Source: Pseudomonas sp. RIT-PI-r (GTDB taxonomy: Bacteria; Pseudomonadota; Gammaproteobacteria; Pseudomonadales; Pseudomonadaceae). From it: a stretch of DNA of 64,000 bases. Positions 33,602-42,702 of the stretch are shown here, piece by piece (the first letter of the stretch is position 1; each line of letters begins with the position of its first letter). The translations under genes and the position numbers were made by a program. The DNA is taken from the NCBI RefSeq assembly GCF_001297015.1, contig NZ_LIGE01000042.1, positions 48,500-112,499 of the forward strand. Direction: 5' to 3'. The notes beneath the pieces are model-generated. The model saw only the letters and a program-made list of their open reading frames with translations. It searched no databases and was not told the DNA's origin.

Positions 33602-34300
33602 TTATTTGCGGATGGTGCGCTGTTCGATGCGTTTTTCGAACGTGCCGCAAATGACCCGATCGACGTAGATGCCCGGGGTGTGGATCTGCGAGGGGTCGAG
33701 TTCGCCGGGTTCGACGATTTCTTCGACTTCAACCACAGTGATCTTGCCGGCGGTGGCGGCCAGCGGGTTGAAGTTTTGCGCGGTGTGGCGGTAGACGACG
33801 TTGCCGAAGTGGTCGGCTTTCCAGCCTTTGACGATGGCGAAGTCGCCGGTGATGGATTCTTCCATCAGGTACTTGCGACCCTTGAATTCACGCACTTCCT
33901 TGCCTTCGGCGACCGGGGTGCCGACGCCGGTGGCGGTGAAGAAGGCCGGAATGCCGGCGCCGCCCGCGCGCATTTTCTCGGCGAGGGTGCCTTGCGGGGT
34001 CAGGATGACTTCGATGTCGCCCTTGAGCAGTTGCTCTTCGAACAGCTTGTTTTCGCCGACGTAGGAGGCGATGACTTTGCTGATCTGACGATCGGTGAGC
34101 AGCACGCCGAGGCCGAAACCGTCGACGCCGCAGTTGTTGGAGACGACGGTGAGGTCGCGGGTGCCTTTGCGTTTGATCTCGGCGATCAGATTTTCCGGAA
34201 TGCCGCACAGACCGAATCCGCCGGCGATGACGGTCATGCCGTCCTCAAGCCCGGCCAGGGCTTCCTCATAGGAACTCACGCGCTTGTCGAAACCTGCCAT
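33602..34300 (-). CDS. 3-oxoacid CoA-transferase subunit A
   Basis: A 232-residue alpha subunit with the CoA-binding motif GGFGLCGIPENLI and the SNNCGVDGFGLGVLL segment. I chose the ATG at 34300 behind AGAGG; a GTG two codons earlier is possible. First gene of the ketone-body operon, divergent from a LysR regulator that probably controls it. Confidence 0.92.
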   Translation of the reverse strand: MAGFDKRVSSYEEALAGLEDGMTVIAGGFGLCGIPENLIAEIKRKGTRDLTVVSNNCGVDGFGLGVLLTDRQISKVIASYVGENKLFEEQLLKGDIEVILTPQGTLAEKMRAGGAGIPAFFTATGVGTPVAEGKEVREFKGRKYLMEESITGDFAIVKGWKADHFGNVVYRHTAQNFNPLAATAGKITVVEVEEIVEPGELDPSQIHTPGIYVDRVICGTFEKRIEQRTIRK

Positions 34301-34398
34301 ATGCACCTCTTTTATTATTTGCGGGCGGCTGGCTAGCCGAATGATTGGAGTGTCTCGCTGGAGGATATATTTGTTAAGTTGATTTTTAAGGTTGATTG

Positions 34399-34414
34399 AT
34401 TGATAAAGCTCAAT
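34399..34414. promoter_or_regulatory. Candidate LysR operator (T-N11-A)
   Basis: ATTGATAAAGCTCAAT is an inverted repeat with ATTGA/TCAAT arms and contains a T-N11-A LysR box, in the divergent region between the CoA-transferase operon and the LysR gene. Confidence 0.45.
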
Positions 34415-34444
34415 AATCGCGTTATGGCTTGCCGCTTAACGCTT

Positions 34445-34546
34445 GATCGTTCCCACGCTCTGCGTGGGAATGCCTATAGGGACGCTCCGCGTCCAGTGAC
34501 GCGGAGCGTCACGGGCTGCATTCCCACGCAGAGCGTGGGAACGATC
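34445..34546. repeat. Long palindromic intergenic repeat
   Basis: GATCGTTCCCACGCTCTGCG and its complement form ~24-base arms around an inner second palindrome (GACGCTCCGC ... GCGGAGCGTC). This is a well-known type of Pseudomonas extragenic palindrome distinct from the GTAGGAG REPs. Confidence 0.85.
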
Positions 34547-34572
34547 ATCAACGACGATCCTGAGGTTTGAGT

Positions 34573-35454
34573 ATGACCATCAAACAGATTCGCGCCTTTC
34601 TCGCTGTGGCTCAAAGCCTGAGTTTCGCCGTGGCCTGCGAGCGTCTGCACCTGTCGCAATCGGCGTTGAGTCTGACGATCAAGGCGTTGGAGGAGGGCCT
34701 GGGCGGGCGCCTGTTCAGCCGCAACACGCGCAACGTTGCGCTGACCCCGGAAGGCGAATCGCTGTTGCCGCTGGCGCGACGGCTGATCGCCGACTGGGAC
34801 AACACCGAAGACGAAATGCGCCAGCGCTTCAGCCTGCAACGCGGACGCGTGACGCTGGCGGCGATGCCGTCATTTGCCGGCAACCTGTTGCCGCCGATTC
34901 TGAAAACGTTTCGCGCGCGTTATCCAAACGTCAACGTTACGGTCAACGACGTCATCAATGAACAGGTGCTGGAAATGGTCCGCGACCGTCAGGTTGAACT
35001 GGGCGTAGCGTTCGAGCCGATGCAGAACACTTCGATGACATTTACGCCGTTGTACATGGATCGCTTCGTCGCAGTGGTGCCAAAGGATTCACCATTGGCG
35101 CAGCGCGCTGAGATTGACTGGCAGACCTTGTTGCAGGAACCGTTCATTACCTTGCAACGGCCGTCGACGGTGCGGGTGATGCTGGAGGAGCACTTGCAGG
35201 CGCGCGGAAAGAAGTTGCCGGTGGAGTTTGAAAGTCATCAACTGGCAACGGTCGGCAGAATGGTTGCCAGCGGACTCGGTGTCAGCGCGGTGCCAGCGTT
35301 GTGCGCCGAACAGATGCTGGAACTCGGCGCGCACTGCCTGACACTCAACGACTCGGTGGAACGGGCCATCGGCGTGCTGACCGAACCGGGCAATGAACTC
35401 TCGGCAGCGGCGCAAGCACTGTTCGATATCCTCCAACAGGAACACTACGCCTGA
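34573..35454 (+). CDS. LysR-family transcriptional regulator
   Basis: A 293-residue regulator with N-terminal helix-turn-helix (LSFAVACERLHLSQSALSLTIKAL split over residues 17-40) and a LysR substrate domain (RGRVTLAAMPSFAGNLLPPILK). GAGG precedes the ATG at 34573. Divergent from the CoA-transferase/thiolase genes, so it most likely responds to a ketone-body metabolite. Confidence 0.92.
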   Translation: MTIKQIRAFLAVAQSLSFAVACERLHLSQSALSLTIKALEEGLGGRLFSRNTRNVALTPEGESLLPLARRLIADWDNTEDEMRQRFSLQRGRVTLAAMPSFAGNLLPPILKTFRARYPNVNVTVNDVINEQVLEMVRDRQVELGVAFEPMQNTSMTFTPLYMDRFVAVVPKDSPLAQRAEIDWQTLLQEPFITLQRPSTVRVMLEEHLQARGKKLPVEFESHQLATVGRMVASGLGVSAVPALCAEQMLELGAHCLTLNDSVERAIGVLTEPGNELSAAAQALFDILQQEHYA

Positions 35455-35469
35455 AACACACCCCTCCGA

Positions 35470-35547
35470 GTAGGAGCTGCCGCAGGCTGCGATCTTTTGA
35501 TGTTGTTGTTCAAGATCAAAAGATCGCAGCCTGCGGCAGCTCACAGG
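35470..35547. repeat. REP inverted pair overlapping the SIR2 stop codon
   Basis: GTAGGAGCTGCCGCAGGCTG and its inverse flank a short AT-rich loop. The right arm ends at about 35543, so the sir2-like stop codon (complement of 35541-35543) lies inside the repeat. Confidence 0.88.
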
Positions 35548-36389
35548 GGGGCATTCAGGTGGTGGGCGAGCAACGGCAAAAGTTGTTCGCAGGAGGCTTC
35601 GATCTTAAGGTCGAGCAGGTCATCCGCACGGGTCTTGCCGAGGTTGATCGCGATCAACGGTTTGCCGCGATCGGCAATCACCCGGCACAGGCGAAATGCG
35701 GAATATGCCATCAACGACGAACCCACCACCAACATACCCGCCGCATTCTCGGCGGCGGCCATCGCTCGGGCGGCGGTGGGCTGCGCGACGTTCTCGCCGA
35801 AAAACACCACATCCGGTTTCATCCGTTCCCCTGCACAATGCGGGCAGCGCGGCACCTGAAAACGTCCTTCAAACGCCGGATCGAGCAACGTATCGCCATC
35901 CGGCGCCAGCACCGCATCGACACCTGCCAGATACGGGTTGTGCATTTCCATCAAACGTTGAATCGAATCGCGCTCACTGCGCTGACCGCAATCCAGGCAC
36001 ACCACCCGATGCAGGCTGCCATGCAATTCGATCACGTCATGGCTGCCGGCCTGATCGTGCAAGGTGTCGACATTCTGCGTGATCAAGGCGTGGAGCAAGC
36101 CATGTCGCTGCAAACCGGCCAGCGCTTCGTGCGCCGCATTCGGTTGCGCCTGACGCACCCGTGGCCAACCGAGCATCGCCCGCGCCCAGTAGCGGCGACG
36201 CGATTCGGCGCAGGCGAGGAATTCCTGATACATCATCGGTTGCCGGCCACGACGCACACCGTCGCTGTCGCGGTAATCCGGTATGCCCGACGGCGTACTG
36301 ATGCCAGCGCCGGTCAGCACCAGAAAATCGCCATCGGCCATCGCCTGTTGCAACGTGTCGAGGTGTTTGCGGGTCGGGCTGTCGAGCAT
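35541..36389 (-). CDS. SIR2-family NAD-dependent protein deacylase
   Basis: A 282-residue sirtuin. Motifs in order: NAD-binding TGAGISTPSGIPDYRDSDGV, TQNVDTLH with HGS (ELHGSLHR, catalytic His), zinc ligands CLDC and CPHC, then KPDVVFFGE and VVGSSLMAYSA. The ATG at 36389 follows GGAG; a GTG three codons upstream is less likely. It removes acyl groups from lysines with NAD as cosubstrate. Its last codons merge into a REP. Confidence 0.93.
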   Translation of the reverse strand: MLDSPTRKHLDTLQQAMADGDFLVLTGAGISTPSGIPDYRDSDGVRRGRQPMMYQEFLACAESRRRYWARAMLGWPRVRQAQPNAAHEALAGLQRHGLLHALITQNVDTLHDQAGSHDVIELHGSLHRVVCLDCGQRSERDSIQRLMEMHNPYLAGVDAVLAPDGDTLLDPAFEGRFQVPRCPHCAGERMKPDVVFFGENVAQPTAARAMAAAENAAGMLVVGSSLMAYSAFRLCRVIADRGKPLIAINLGKTRADDLLDLKIEASCEQLLPLLAHHLNAPL

Positions 36390-36436
36390 GGTCAGCACTC
36401 CGGGGGCGGCGGGATGCCATGCAGATTAGCACTGAC

Positions 36437-36476
36437 CCTGTGGCGAGGGGGCAACCCCCTCGCCACAGGTTTTTTG
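36437..36476 (+). repeat. Hairpin repeat with T-run
   Basis: CCTGTGGCGAGGGG and its complement form a strong hairpin around GCAA, followed by six T on the plus strand. Both flanking genes are on the minus strand, so it is more likely a repeat-family hairpin than their terminator. Confidence 0.7.
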
Positions 36477-36499
36477 CAGAACCACAGGGTTATGCAGCG

Positions 36500-37546
36500 T
36501 TACTTGCGCGCCTCCAGTATCAGATTGAACGGTGTTTGCGTCGCACGGCGGAATTGTTTGAAACCGGCCTCGTTGAACACTTTGCGCAAGCGCACTTCCC
36601 CGGCCTGCGCACCGAGGCCCAATCCGACTTCCTGGGACAGCGAATTCGGCGTGCAGATAAACGTCGATGCCGCATAAAACAGTCGTCCGACCGGGTTGAT
36701 GTTGTCGTCCAGCGTATCGTTGGCGAATGGCTCGACCAGCAACACTGTGCCGTCGTCCTTCAACGATTCGAAGGCATGCCGCGCGGCACCGACCGGGTCG
36801 CCCATGTCGTGCAGGCAATCGAAATAGCAGATCAGGTCATAGTCATCACCGGGATAGCTTTTCGCCGTGCCCTGGAAAAACTTCGCCCGGTTGCTGACGC
36901 CACCTTCTTCAGCGCGCTGAGTGGCGACGGTGATCGACGGCGCGTGGTAGTCGAAGCCCACGAAGCGCGAGTTGGGAAACGCCTGCGCCATGATCACCGT
37001 CGAGGCGCCATGGCCGCAGCCAATGTCGGCGACGTTGGCACCGCTTTCGAGTTTGCCCACGACACCGTCCAGCGCCGGCAGCCACTCAGCGATCAGATGC
37101 CCCTTGTAGCCTGGGCGGAAAAACCGCTCGGTGCCGGTGAACATGCACGGATGGTGATCACCCCAGGGCAGGGCGCCATTGCCGCGCATGGCTTTGACCA
37201 GTTTGTCCTTGTCATGGAAAAACGACGCCACCACGCCTAATCCGCCGGCGATGTACACCGGTGAATCTTCCACGGCGAGCGCCAGTGCCTGTTCTTCCGG
37301 CAGGCGAAACTGGCCGTCACGGTGTTCCATGTAGCCGGACGCGGCATGTGCACTGAGCCATTCGCGCACCAGCCGTGGATTGCAGGTGGTTTTTACCGCG
37401 AGGGCTTCGGGGCTGATCGGCTGACTGTCGGCCATGGCCCGATAGAGTCCCAGTTCCTCACCGACAATGACATTGGCCAGCATTGCCGCACCGCCCATGT
37501 CATTGACCAGTTTGCCCATGAATTCGTTAAGTTTGAGTTCGTCCAT
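36500..37546 (-). CDS. SAM-dependent methyltransferase with N-terminal winged-helix domain
   Basis: A 348-residue protein. The N-terminal ~90 residues form a dimerisation/winged-helix region (AAMLANVIVGEELGLYRAM, NPRLVREWLSAHAASGY) as in Rv2258c-like methyltransferases. The Rossmann SAM site is VADIGCGHGASTV, then FVGFDYHA and CYFDCLHDMGDP. A clear substrate is not recognisable. It stands alone with a GGAG-type site before the ATG. Confidence 0.88.
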   Translation of the reverse strand: MDELKLNEFMGKLVNDMGGAAMLANVIVGEELGLYRAMADSQPISPEALAVKTTCNPRLVREWLSAHAASGYMEHRDGQFRLPEEQALALAVEDSPVYIAGGLGVVASFFHDKDKLVKAMRGNGALPWGDHHPCMFTGTERFFRPGYKGHLIAEWLPALDGVVGKLESGANVADIGCGHGASTVIMAQAFPNSRFVGFDYHAPSITVATQRAEEGGVSNRAKFFQGTAKSYPGDDYDLICYFDCLHDMGDPVGAARHAFESLKDDGTVLLVEPFANDTLDDNINPVGRLFYAASTFICTPNSLSQEVGLGLGAQAGEVRLRKVFNEAGFKQFRRATQTPFNLILEARK

Positions 37547-37788
37547 GATGGTGCTCCTGTGCCTGGATCACGATCCAGAGGTCTTGCTTATCCCAGGCAT
37601 ACACCTCTGGGGTGTGGTCGTCTTGGATTCGAGCGAAAGCCGCGTCCTGCGTGCCATCGCCCCGGTTGCCCTGTTGTGGGAACAGGGTAATTAAGAGTCT
37701 AGTCTTGCTGGGCAATTCGAGGAGCATTTTGCCCGCGCAGATTGCTCTGATTGTGGGTGATCAGTAAGTGCCTCAGGGCGTAACGCAG

Positions 37789-38634
37789 TTACTTGGCCGG
37801 TATACGCTTGTAAATGACTTTTCCATCGGCTATTTGCAATGTTTTATCGGGGACTCCTGCAGCGATCGCAGTAAAGCGCAGATTAGCTTCCAGATGATCA
37901 ACAGAAGCGTCTGCGAGCAACTCAATGTCTCCTTCAATGGATGGGAAAAGATTACCGTCGGCGGCGAGGACGTTGTAGGACGCATAAATCGGATCGCCAA
38001 ATTTGCCGATTTTATAACTACCTTTTTTAGTACCCTCAGGAAGACGCAGTATGAGCGCGTGTACACGGGGCGCAAGAGTGCTCCAGATCAGTTCAGAGGC
38101 ATATAGTTCGAGTTGTTGAGTGTCCGGTAAGAAAGCGACCTGATGGGTCTGTGTCGAGTACGTCACCGGAAAAGCACCGGTCACGTCTGCGGTAAGCGAG
38201 TTTGTGCTGTGAACGCCCGGTTCCTTTAACCCGGTCATTTCAAAGTGACCATCGGTCAGCCGAAATCGCTTGCCGCCAAACCCGCCTTCGAAATCAAAGG
38301 TTCCCACCATTTTCTCTTGGTCGCCGTAATATCGGAGCGTCAGAGAACCGGTGCTCGAAGACACCATAAAGTCACCTGAAATATAACGAATCCAAGCGTT
38401 TTCCGCCCCGTCATCCCCATTAAGCGGGTAGGTTTTTTCTATACCAGTATCAGGCAGGCTGGCCGGCACGTGTATATACAACGCTCGATTACCCTGTTCT
38501 GACGCGTCAGCAGCCGATATTTGCCAATGATTTGGCAAGCGACTGATCTCGAACCGAGAATCGGCAACGAAATCAGGCTCGTCAACACTCTTCGCGGTCA
38601 TGGTTCCTGCTGTTGCATTCGGCTGTCGAGACAT
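37789..38634 (-). CDS. Unrecognised protein, lower GC than neighbours
   Basis: A 281-residue protein without a signal peptide or membrane segments. The composition is rich in beta-forming residues (SGDFMVSSSTGSLTLRYYGD, FDFEGGFGGKRFRLTDGHF). AAGAAGAG lies before the ATG at 38634. Base composition is visibly more AT-rich than the adjoining genes, which hints at recent acquisition. I do not recognise the family and propose no function. Confidence 0.65.
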   Translation of the reverse strand: MSRQPNATAGTMTAKSVDEPDFVADSRFEISRLPNHWQISAADASEQGNRALYIHVPASLPDTGIEKTYPLNGDDGAENAWIRYISGDFMVSSSTGSLTLRYYGDQEKMVGTFDFEGGFGGKRFRLTDGHFEMTGLKEPGVHSTNSLTADVTGAFPVTYSTQTHQVAFLPDTQQLELYASELIWSTLAPRVHALILRLPEGTKKGSYKIGKFGDPIYASYNVLAADGNLFPSIEGDIELLADASVDHLEANLRFTAIAAGVPDKTLQIADGKVIYKRIPAK

Positions 38635-38885
38635 AAACGCTCTTCTTGGTTTTGAGGTTGTTTCTCGAGTCTAAGAAGCATTTTGAAAGTTCGATACTGT
38701 CAACTCTGACAGGTGTAAAAAGCTGTTTTCTTATCGCGATTGGGTAATTGGAAATTGGCTTCTTGTATTGGCGTGTATCCCAATTACCTGTTGATACACG
38801 GCGTGGCAAAAGTTGCCGAGACTGCACACAGCGCTGATACAGCCACCGTTTCAACTGTATGGGTCAGCCATCATCAGAGGTGTCC

Positions 38886-39725
38886 ATGCCAAACTCCAAA
38901 TCATCAATGCCCTCGCGCGTCGGACTCGGTCTGCGCCGTGGCCTGCTCAAGGATCTGCAAGCCGCCAGCGCAGGTGATTTCGACTTTCTAGAAGTCGCCC
39001 CGGAAAACTGGATCGGTGTTGGCGGTGCCCACGGAGCGGCTTTACGCGAGTTGGCCGAGCGTTACCCGTTGTCCTGTCACGGCTTGTCGCTGTCGCTTGG
39101 CGGCTCGGCACCGCTGGATAGCGGGTTTCTTCAGGAAGTGCGCGTGTTTCTCGATCATTACCACGTGCCGCTGTACAGCGAACACCTGAGTTATTGCAGC
39201 GATGACGGGCATCTTTACGACTTGCTGCCATTGCCGTTCACCGAAGAGGCGGTGCACCACGTCGCGGCGCGGATTCGCCAGGCTCAGGACGTTCTCGGCC
39301 GGCGTCTGGCCGTGGAAAACGTCTCTTACTACGCGGCTCCGCGTCAGGACATGGATGAAGTGACCTTCACCAATGCCGTGCTGCGCGAGGCCGATTGCGA
39401 CCTGCTGCTGGACGTCAACAACGTCTACGTCAACTCGATCAATCACGGTTTCGATCCGCTGACATTTCTCGCCGGGATCGAGCCGGGCAGGGTCGTGGGT
39501 ATGCACGTCGCCGGGCACTTCGACGAGTCCGATTCGCTGAAAATCGACACACACGGGGCTTCGGTGAAACCCGTGGTGTGGACGTTGCTGGCCGAGGCCT
39601 ACAGGCACTTCGGCACGCAGCCGACCTTGCTGGAGCGAGACTTCAACTTTCCGGCATTCGCCGAACTGGTCGCAGAGCTGCAGATCATCCGCCACCTGCA
39701 ATCCCGGGAGGCCAACCATGGATAA
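38886..39725 (+). CDS. DUF692 / MNIO family multinuclear iron oxidase (HvfB-like)
   Basis: A 279-residue TIM-barrel protein with all DUF692 motifs: VGLGLRRGLL, VAPENWIG, CHGLSLSLGG, YSEHLSY, VENVSYY, LLDVNNVYVNSINHG, GMHVAGH and LLERDFNFP, which supply the His/Glu/Asp/Asn iron ligands. Family members with a DUF2063 partner (as in methanobactin MbnB/C, TglH/I and bufferin HvfB/C) oxidise cysteines in ribosomal peptides. AGAGG precedes the ATG at 38886. The partner gene overlaps it by 8 bases, but no precursor peptide gene is adjacent. Confidence 0.93.
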   Translation: MPNSKSSMPSRVGLGLRRGLLKDLQAASAGDFDFLEVAPENWIGVGGAHGAALRELAERYPLSCHGLSLSLGGSAPLDSGFLQEVRVFLDHYHVPLYSEHLSYCSDDGHLYDLLPLPFTEEAVHHVAARIRQAQDVLGRRLAVENVSYYAAPRQDMDEVTFTNAVLREADCDLLLDVNNVYVNSINHGFDPLTFLAGIEPGRVVGMHVAGHFDESDSLKIDTHGASVKPVVWTLLAEAYRHFGTQPTLLERDFNFPAFAELVAELQIIRHLQSREANHG

Positions 39726-40470
39726 CCTCTTGCAGCAACAACAGGCGCTGACCCGATACTTGCGCGATCCCGACCGTCAAACGCCGCCGGTCGACATGAA
39801 CGCGGCGCGGGTTAACGTCTATCGCGATCTGGTGTTCAACAACGTATCGCAACTGTTGAGCGGCACGTTTGCAGTGTTGATTCGCATCATCGGTGAGCAA
39901 CGCTGGGGCTTGCTGGTGCGCGGTTTTTTGCGGGACTGGCGGGCGCAGACGCCGAAGTTTGGCGAGATTGCCGAAACGTTTCTCGACTATCTCGCGACGC
40001 AACCGCAGGTGTTGCGAGAGGGGCAGTGGCCGGCGTTCCTGCTGGAGCTGGCGCATTACGAATGGGTCGAGATGGTCTTGCAGCAATCTGATGCTGAGGT
40101 GCTGTCATGGACAGATCCGGTGCTGTTGCTGGAACTCCCGCTGCAGCTCTCGGCGTTGGCCTGGCCGTTGGCGTATGTCTGGCCTGTCCATCAACTCGAG
40201 CCGAATAATCAACCCGCCACGCCACCGGCGCAACCGACGCTGTTGCTGGTGCGGCGCACGGCAGACTGGAGTGTGAAGTTTTCCGAATTGAGCCCGCTGG
40301 CCTGGCGGTTGCTACAGCGCATCAGCGAGTTTGCGCCGTTGACGGGACGTGAACAGTTGCAAGCTCTGGCGCAGGAGGCCGGACAGTCGGCGAGCGCTTC
40401 GTTCATGGACAGTGGGCTGGCGTTGTTGCAGCAGATGCATGAGGACCAGGTGATCGGTCTGGTATCTTGA
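39718..40470 (+). CDS. DUF2063 partner protein (HvfC-like) of the MNIO enzyme
   Basis: A 250-residue protein starting inside the end of the DUF692 gene. The N-terminal DUF2063 domain (YLRDPDRQTPPVDMNAARVNVYRDL cut short here, then VSQLLSGTFAVLIRIIGEQRW) is the part that binds precursor peptides in related systems; the C-terminal region (ELSPLAWRLLQRISE) is a small helical domain. It should form a complex with the DUF692 product and help present a peptide substrate. DoxX-like HvfD is absent. Confidence 0.9.
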   Translation: MDNLLQQQQALTRYLRDPDRQTPPVDMNAARVNVYRDLVFNNVSQLLSGTFAVLIRIIGEQRWGLLVRGFLRDWRAQTPKFGEIAETFLDYLATQPQVLREGQWPAFLLELAHYEWVEMVLQQSDAEVLSWTDPVLLLELPLQLSALAWPLAYVWPVHQLEPNNQPATPPAQPTLLLVRRTADWSVKFSELSPLAWRLLQRISEFAPLTGREQLQALAQEAGQSASASFMDSGLALLQQMHEDQVIGLVS

Positions 40471-40489
40471 ACACTTGAACCGCGCCGCA

Positions 40490-40574
40490 CCCTGTGGGAG
40501 CGAGCCTGCTCGCGAAAGCGATCTGTCAGTCAACTTGAACATCGACTGACAGGACGCCTTCGTGAGCAGGTTTA
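40490..40574. repeat. Degenerate REP pair with inner hairpin
   Basis: One intact REP (CCTGTGGGAGCGAGCCTGCT) is followed by a CTGTCAGTC/GACTGACAG hairpin (40523-40552) and a decayed second copy (TCGTGAGCAGG). Confidence 0.75.
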
Positions 40575-40584
40575 TTTGTAGATA

Positions 40585-41892
40585 TCAAGAATGGAGAGGG
40601 AGCTTGAGTTCAGCGCACAAGCCGCCACCCTCGCGATTACTCAAGGTCAGCGAACCACCCAGCGCCATGGCCAGTTGCTGGGCAATGGCCAAGCCGAGGC
40701 CGGTGCCACCAGTGTCGCGATTACGCGAGTTTTCCACGCGATAGAACGGTTCCATCACTTTTGCCAGTTGCGTTTCGGCGATGCCCGGGCCGCGATCCAT
40801 GACGGTAATCGCCAGGCTGCCCTTGTTCGCTTCGACCCAGACTTCGGCGCTGCCGGCGAATTTCAGCGCGTTGTCGGTGAGATTGACCAACACCCGACGC
40901 AGCGCATGCGGACGGGTGTCGACCACCACTTCGCTCTTGCCCACTAGCTGCACATCCTTGCCCATGTCCTGATAGTCGAACACCAGACTTTCCAGGAACG
41001 AATCCAGGTTGGTGCGCCGACTTTCTTCGGTCGAGCCATGAATGCTGCGGGCATAGGCCACGCCTTCGCGCACCAGATGCTCCATCTCGCCGAGGTCATT
41101 GCACAGTTTGTCTTTTTCCGCTGAGTCGTCCATGAACTCGGCGCGCAGTTTCATCCGCGTGATCGGCGTTTGCAGGTCATGGGAAATCGCCGCCAGCAGT
41201 TGCATGCGTTCTTTGAGGTAAGCAGCGATGCGCGCCTGCATCGCGTTGAACGCACGGGCGGCGTAGACCACTTCGGTCGGGCCTTTTTCGTCGAGGTGGA
41301 CCGGGTGGGCGTTGGGGTCGAGGGTTTCCACGGCGTTGGCCAGGCGGGTCAGCGGGCGGATCGCAATGCGCACTGCCAGCCAGGTACAGGCGATCATCAG
41401 CGCCAGTTGGCCGAGCAAGACCACCGGCAACCACGGCGACAACGGGGCCATCGCCGGGCGTACATCGATGGTCACCGGGCTGCCATCGCTCAGTCGCAGG
41501 TGGCCCTGAAAGTGTTTCTTCGGCCCGGGAATATCGCTGAAGGTCAACGGGTAGCGCTCACCGATGGCCTCGGTGATCGAGGTAACGGCCACCGGCACAT
41601 CCCCGGCCTTGATCGGCGTGCCCGGTTCGCCTTCGCTCAACAGGTAACCATAATTTTTTCGCGCCAGACGCTCGAGCCAGCCAGGACGCTCTTCGGCGGG
41701 CAAGCGATCGAGGATGGCGATCGAGGTCGAAACGTCGGTTTCGAGGTTGCCGAGCATGGTGTTCTTCGCGCTCTGGTAACGCTCGTAATACTGCGCGCCG
41801 AACGACAATGCCTGGGCCAGCAGCAAGCCGATCAGGAAAATCAGCGACAGGCGCGAGGCGAGGGTGCGCGGCCAGTGCAGGTTCAGCTTCAT
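40585..41892 (-). CDS. Two-component sensor histidine kinase
   Basis: A 435-residue inner-membrane kinase: first membrane helix LSLIFLIGLLLAQALSFG, periplasmic sensor (~residues 35-150), second helix (VVLLGQLALMIACTWLAV), HAMP, dimerisation/phosphoacceptor box AAISHDLQTPITRMKLR and an ATPase domain with the N box (NLTDNALKFA), DRGPGI and GGTGLGLAIAQQLA. It overlaps the response regulator gene by 4 bases. Together they are divergent from the DUF2790/repeat/DipZ genes, the probable targets; arrangement resembles the copper/thiol-responsive DsbRS type of P. aeruginosa. Confidence 0.93.
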   Translation of the reverse strand: MKLNLHWPRTLASRLSLIFLIGLLLAQALSFGAQYYERYQSAKNTMLGNLETDVSTSIAILDRLPAEERPGWLERLARKNYGYLLSEGEPGTPIKAGDVPVAVTSITEAIGERYPLTFSDIPGPKKHFQGHLRLSDGSPVTIDVRPAMAPLSPWLPVVLLGQLALMIACTWLAVRIAIRPLTRLANAVETLDPNAHPVHLDEKGPTEVVYAARAFNAMQARIAAYLKERMQLLAAISHDLQTPITRMKLRAEFMDDSAEKDKLCNDLGEMEHLVREGVAYARSIHGSTEESRRTNLDSFLESLVFDYQDMGKDVQLVGKSEVVVDTRPHALRRVLVNLTDNALKFAGSAEVWVEANKGSLAITVMDRGPGIAETQLAKVMEPFYRVENSRNRDTGGTGLGLAIAQQLAMALGGSLTLSNREGGGLCAELKLPLHS

Positions 41893-42629
41893 GCCGGGGC
41901 ACCGAGGATCTCGACCGGCAGCGAGAACACATAACCTTCGCTGCGCACGGTCTTGATATAGGCCGGTTCGCGCGCATCATCGAGCAGACGCTGGCGCAAA
42001 CGGCTGACCAGCAAATCGATCGAGCGGTCGAACAGATCGGCATCACGGCCCTGGGTCAAATTGAGCAACTGATCGCGGCTGAGCACCCGTTGCGGGTGAT
42101 CGAGAAATACCCGCAGCAAACGGTATTCGGCGCCACTCAGCGCGACCATGGTGCCGTCCTTGTCGAGCAGATGGCGCGCCGAGGTGTCCAGCTGCCAACG
42201 GCCGAAAGCCAGTAGACGACCGGCTTCGGTGACCACCAGATTGGGCGGCAGCATGCGCGTGCGGCGCAGCACGGCGTTGATCCGCGCAAGCAATTCGCGG
42301 GCGGCGAACGGTTTGGTCAGGTAATCGTCGGCGCCCATTTCCAGGCCGATGATGCGGTCGGTTTCATCGTTGCGCGCGGTCAGCATCAACACTGGCGTGG
42401 CCTTGTGTTTGCCGACGCGCAGCTCGCGGCACAGCTGCAGGCCATCGTCGCCGGGCATCATGATATCGAGCACGATCAGGTCGACGGTGTTGGCTTCGAG
42501 AAAACTGCGCATCTGCCGGCCATCGGCGACCACCGTGGTGCGCAGGCCGTTTTTCTTCAGATAGTTACCAACCAGTTCACGGATCTCGCGGTCGTCGTCG
42601 ACGATGAGAATGTGATCGACATGTTCCAT
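41889..42629 (-). CDS. OmpR/PhoB-family response regulator
   Basis: A 246-residue regulator with a full receiver (acidic D11-D13, phosphoacceptor D55 in VLDIMMPGDDG, KPF switch) and a C-terminal winged-helix DNA-binding domain (ALSGAEYRLLRVFLDHPQ, VSRLRQRL, IKTVRSEGYVF). It is co-transcribed with the histidine kinase and faces a 299-base intergenic region containing repeated GTATYGCNGTGTATC elements that are likely its binding sites. Confidence 0.95.
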   Translation of the reverse strand: MEHVDHILIVDDDREIRELVGNYLKKNGLRTTVVADGRQMRSFLEANTVDLIVLDIMMPGDDGLQLCRELRVGKHKATPVLMLTARNDETDRIIGLEMGADDYLTKPFAARELLARINAVLRRTRMLPPNLVVTEAGRLLAFGRWQLDTSARHLLDKDGTMVALSGAEYRLLRVFLDHPQRVLSRDQLLNLTQGRDADLFDRSIDLLVSRLRQRLLDDAREPAYIKTVRSEGYVFSLPVEILGAPA

Positions 42630-42702
42630 CGGGTTCGAGCCTCTATATCAAAGGGGAATGCCGTGCAGTCTATCGAGCCTCGCGCGGCTCGCCTGCCTGC
42701 CT

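Noticed and set aside
36437..36476. Terminator of the methyltransferase or SIR2 gene
   Set aside because: The T-run is on the plus strand while both genes are on the minus strand; treated as a repeat hairpin.
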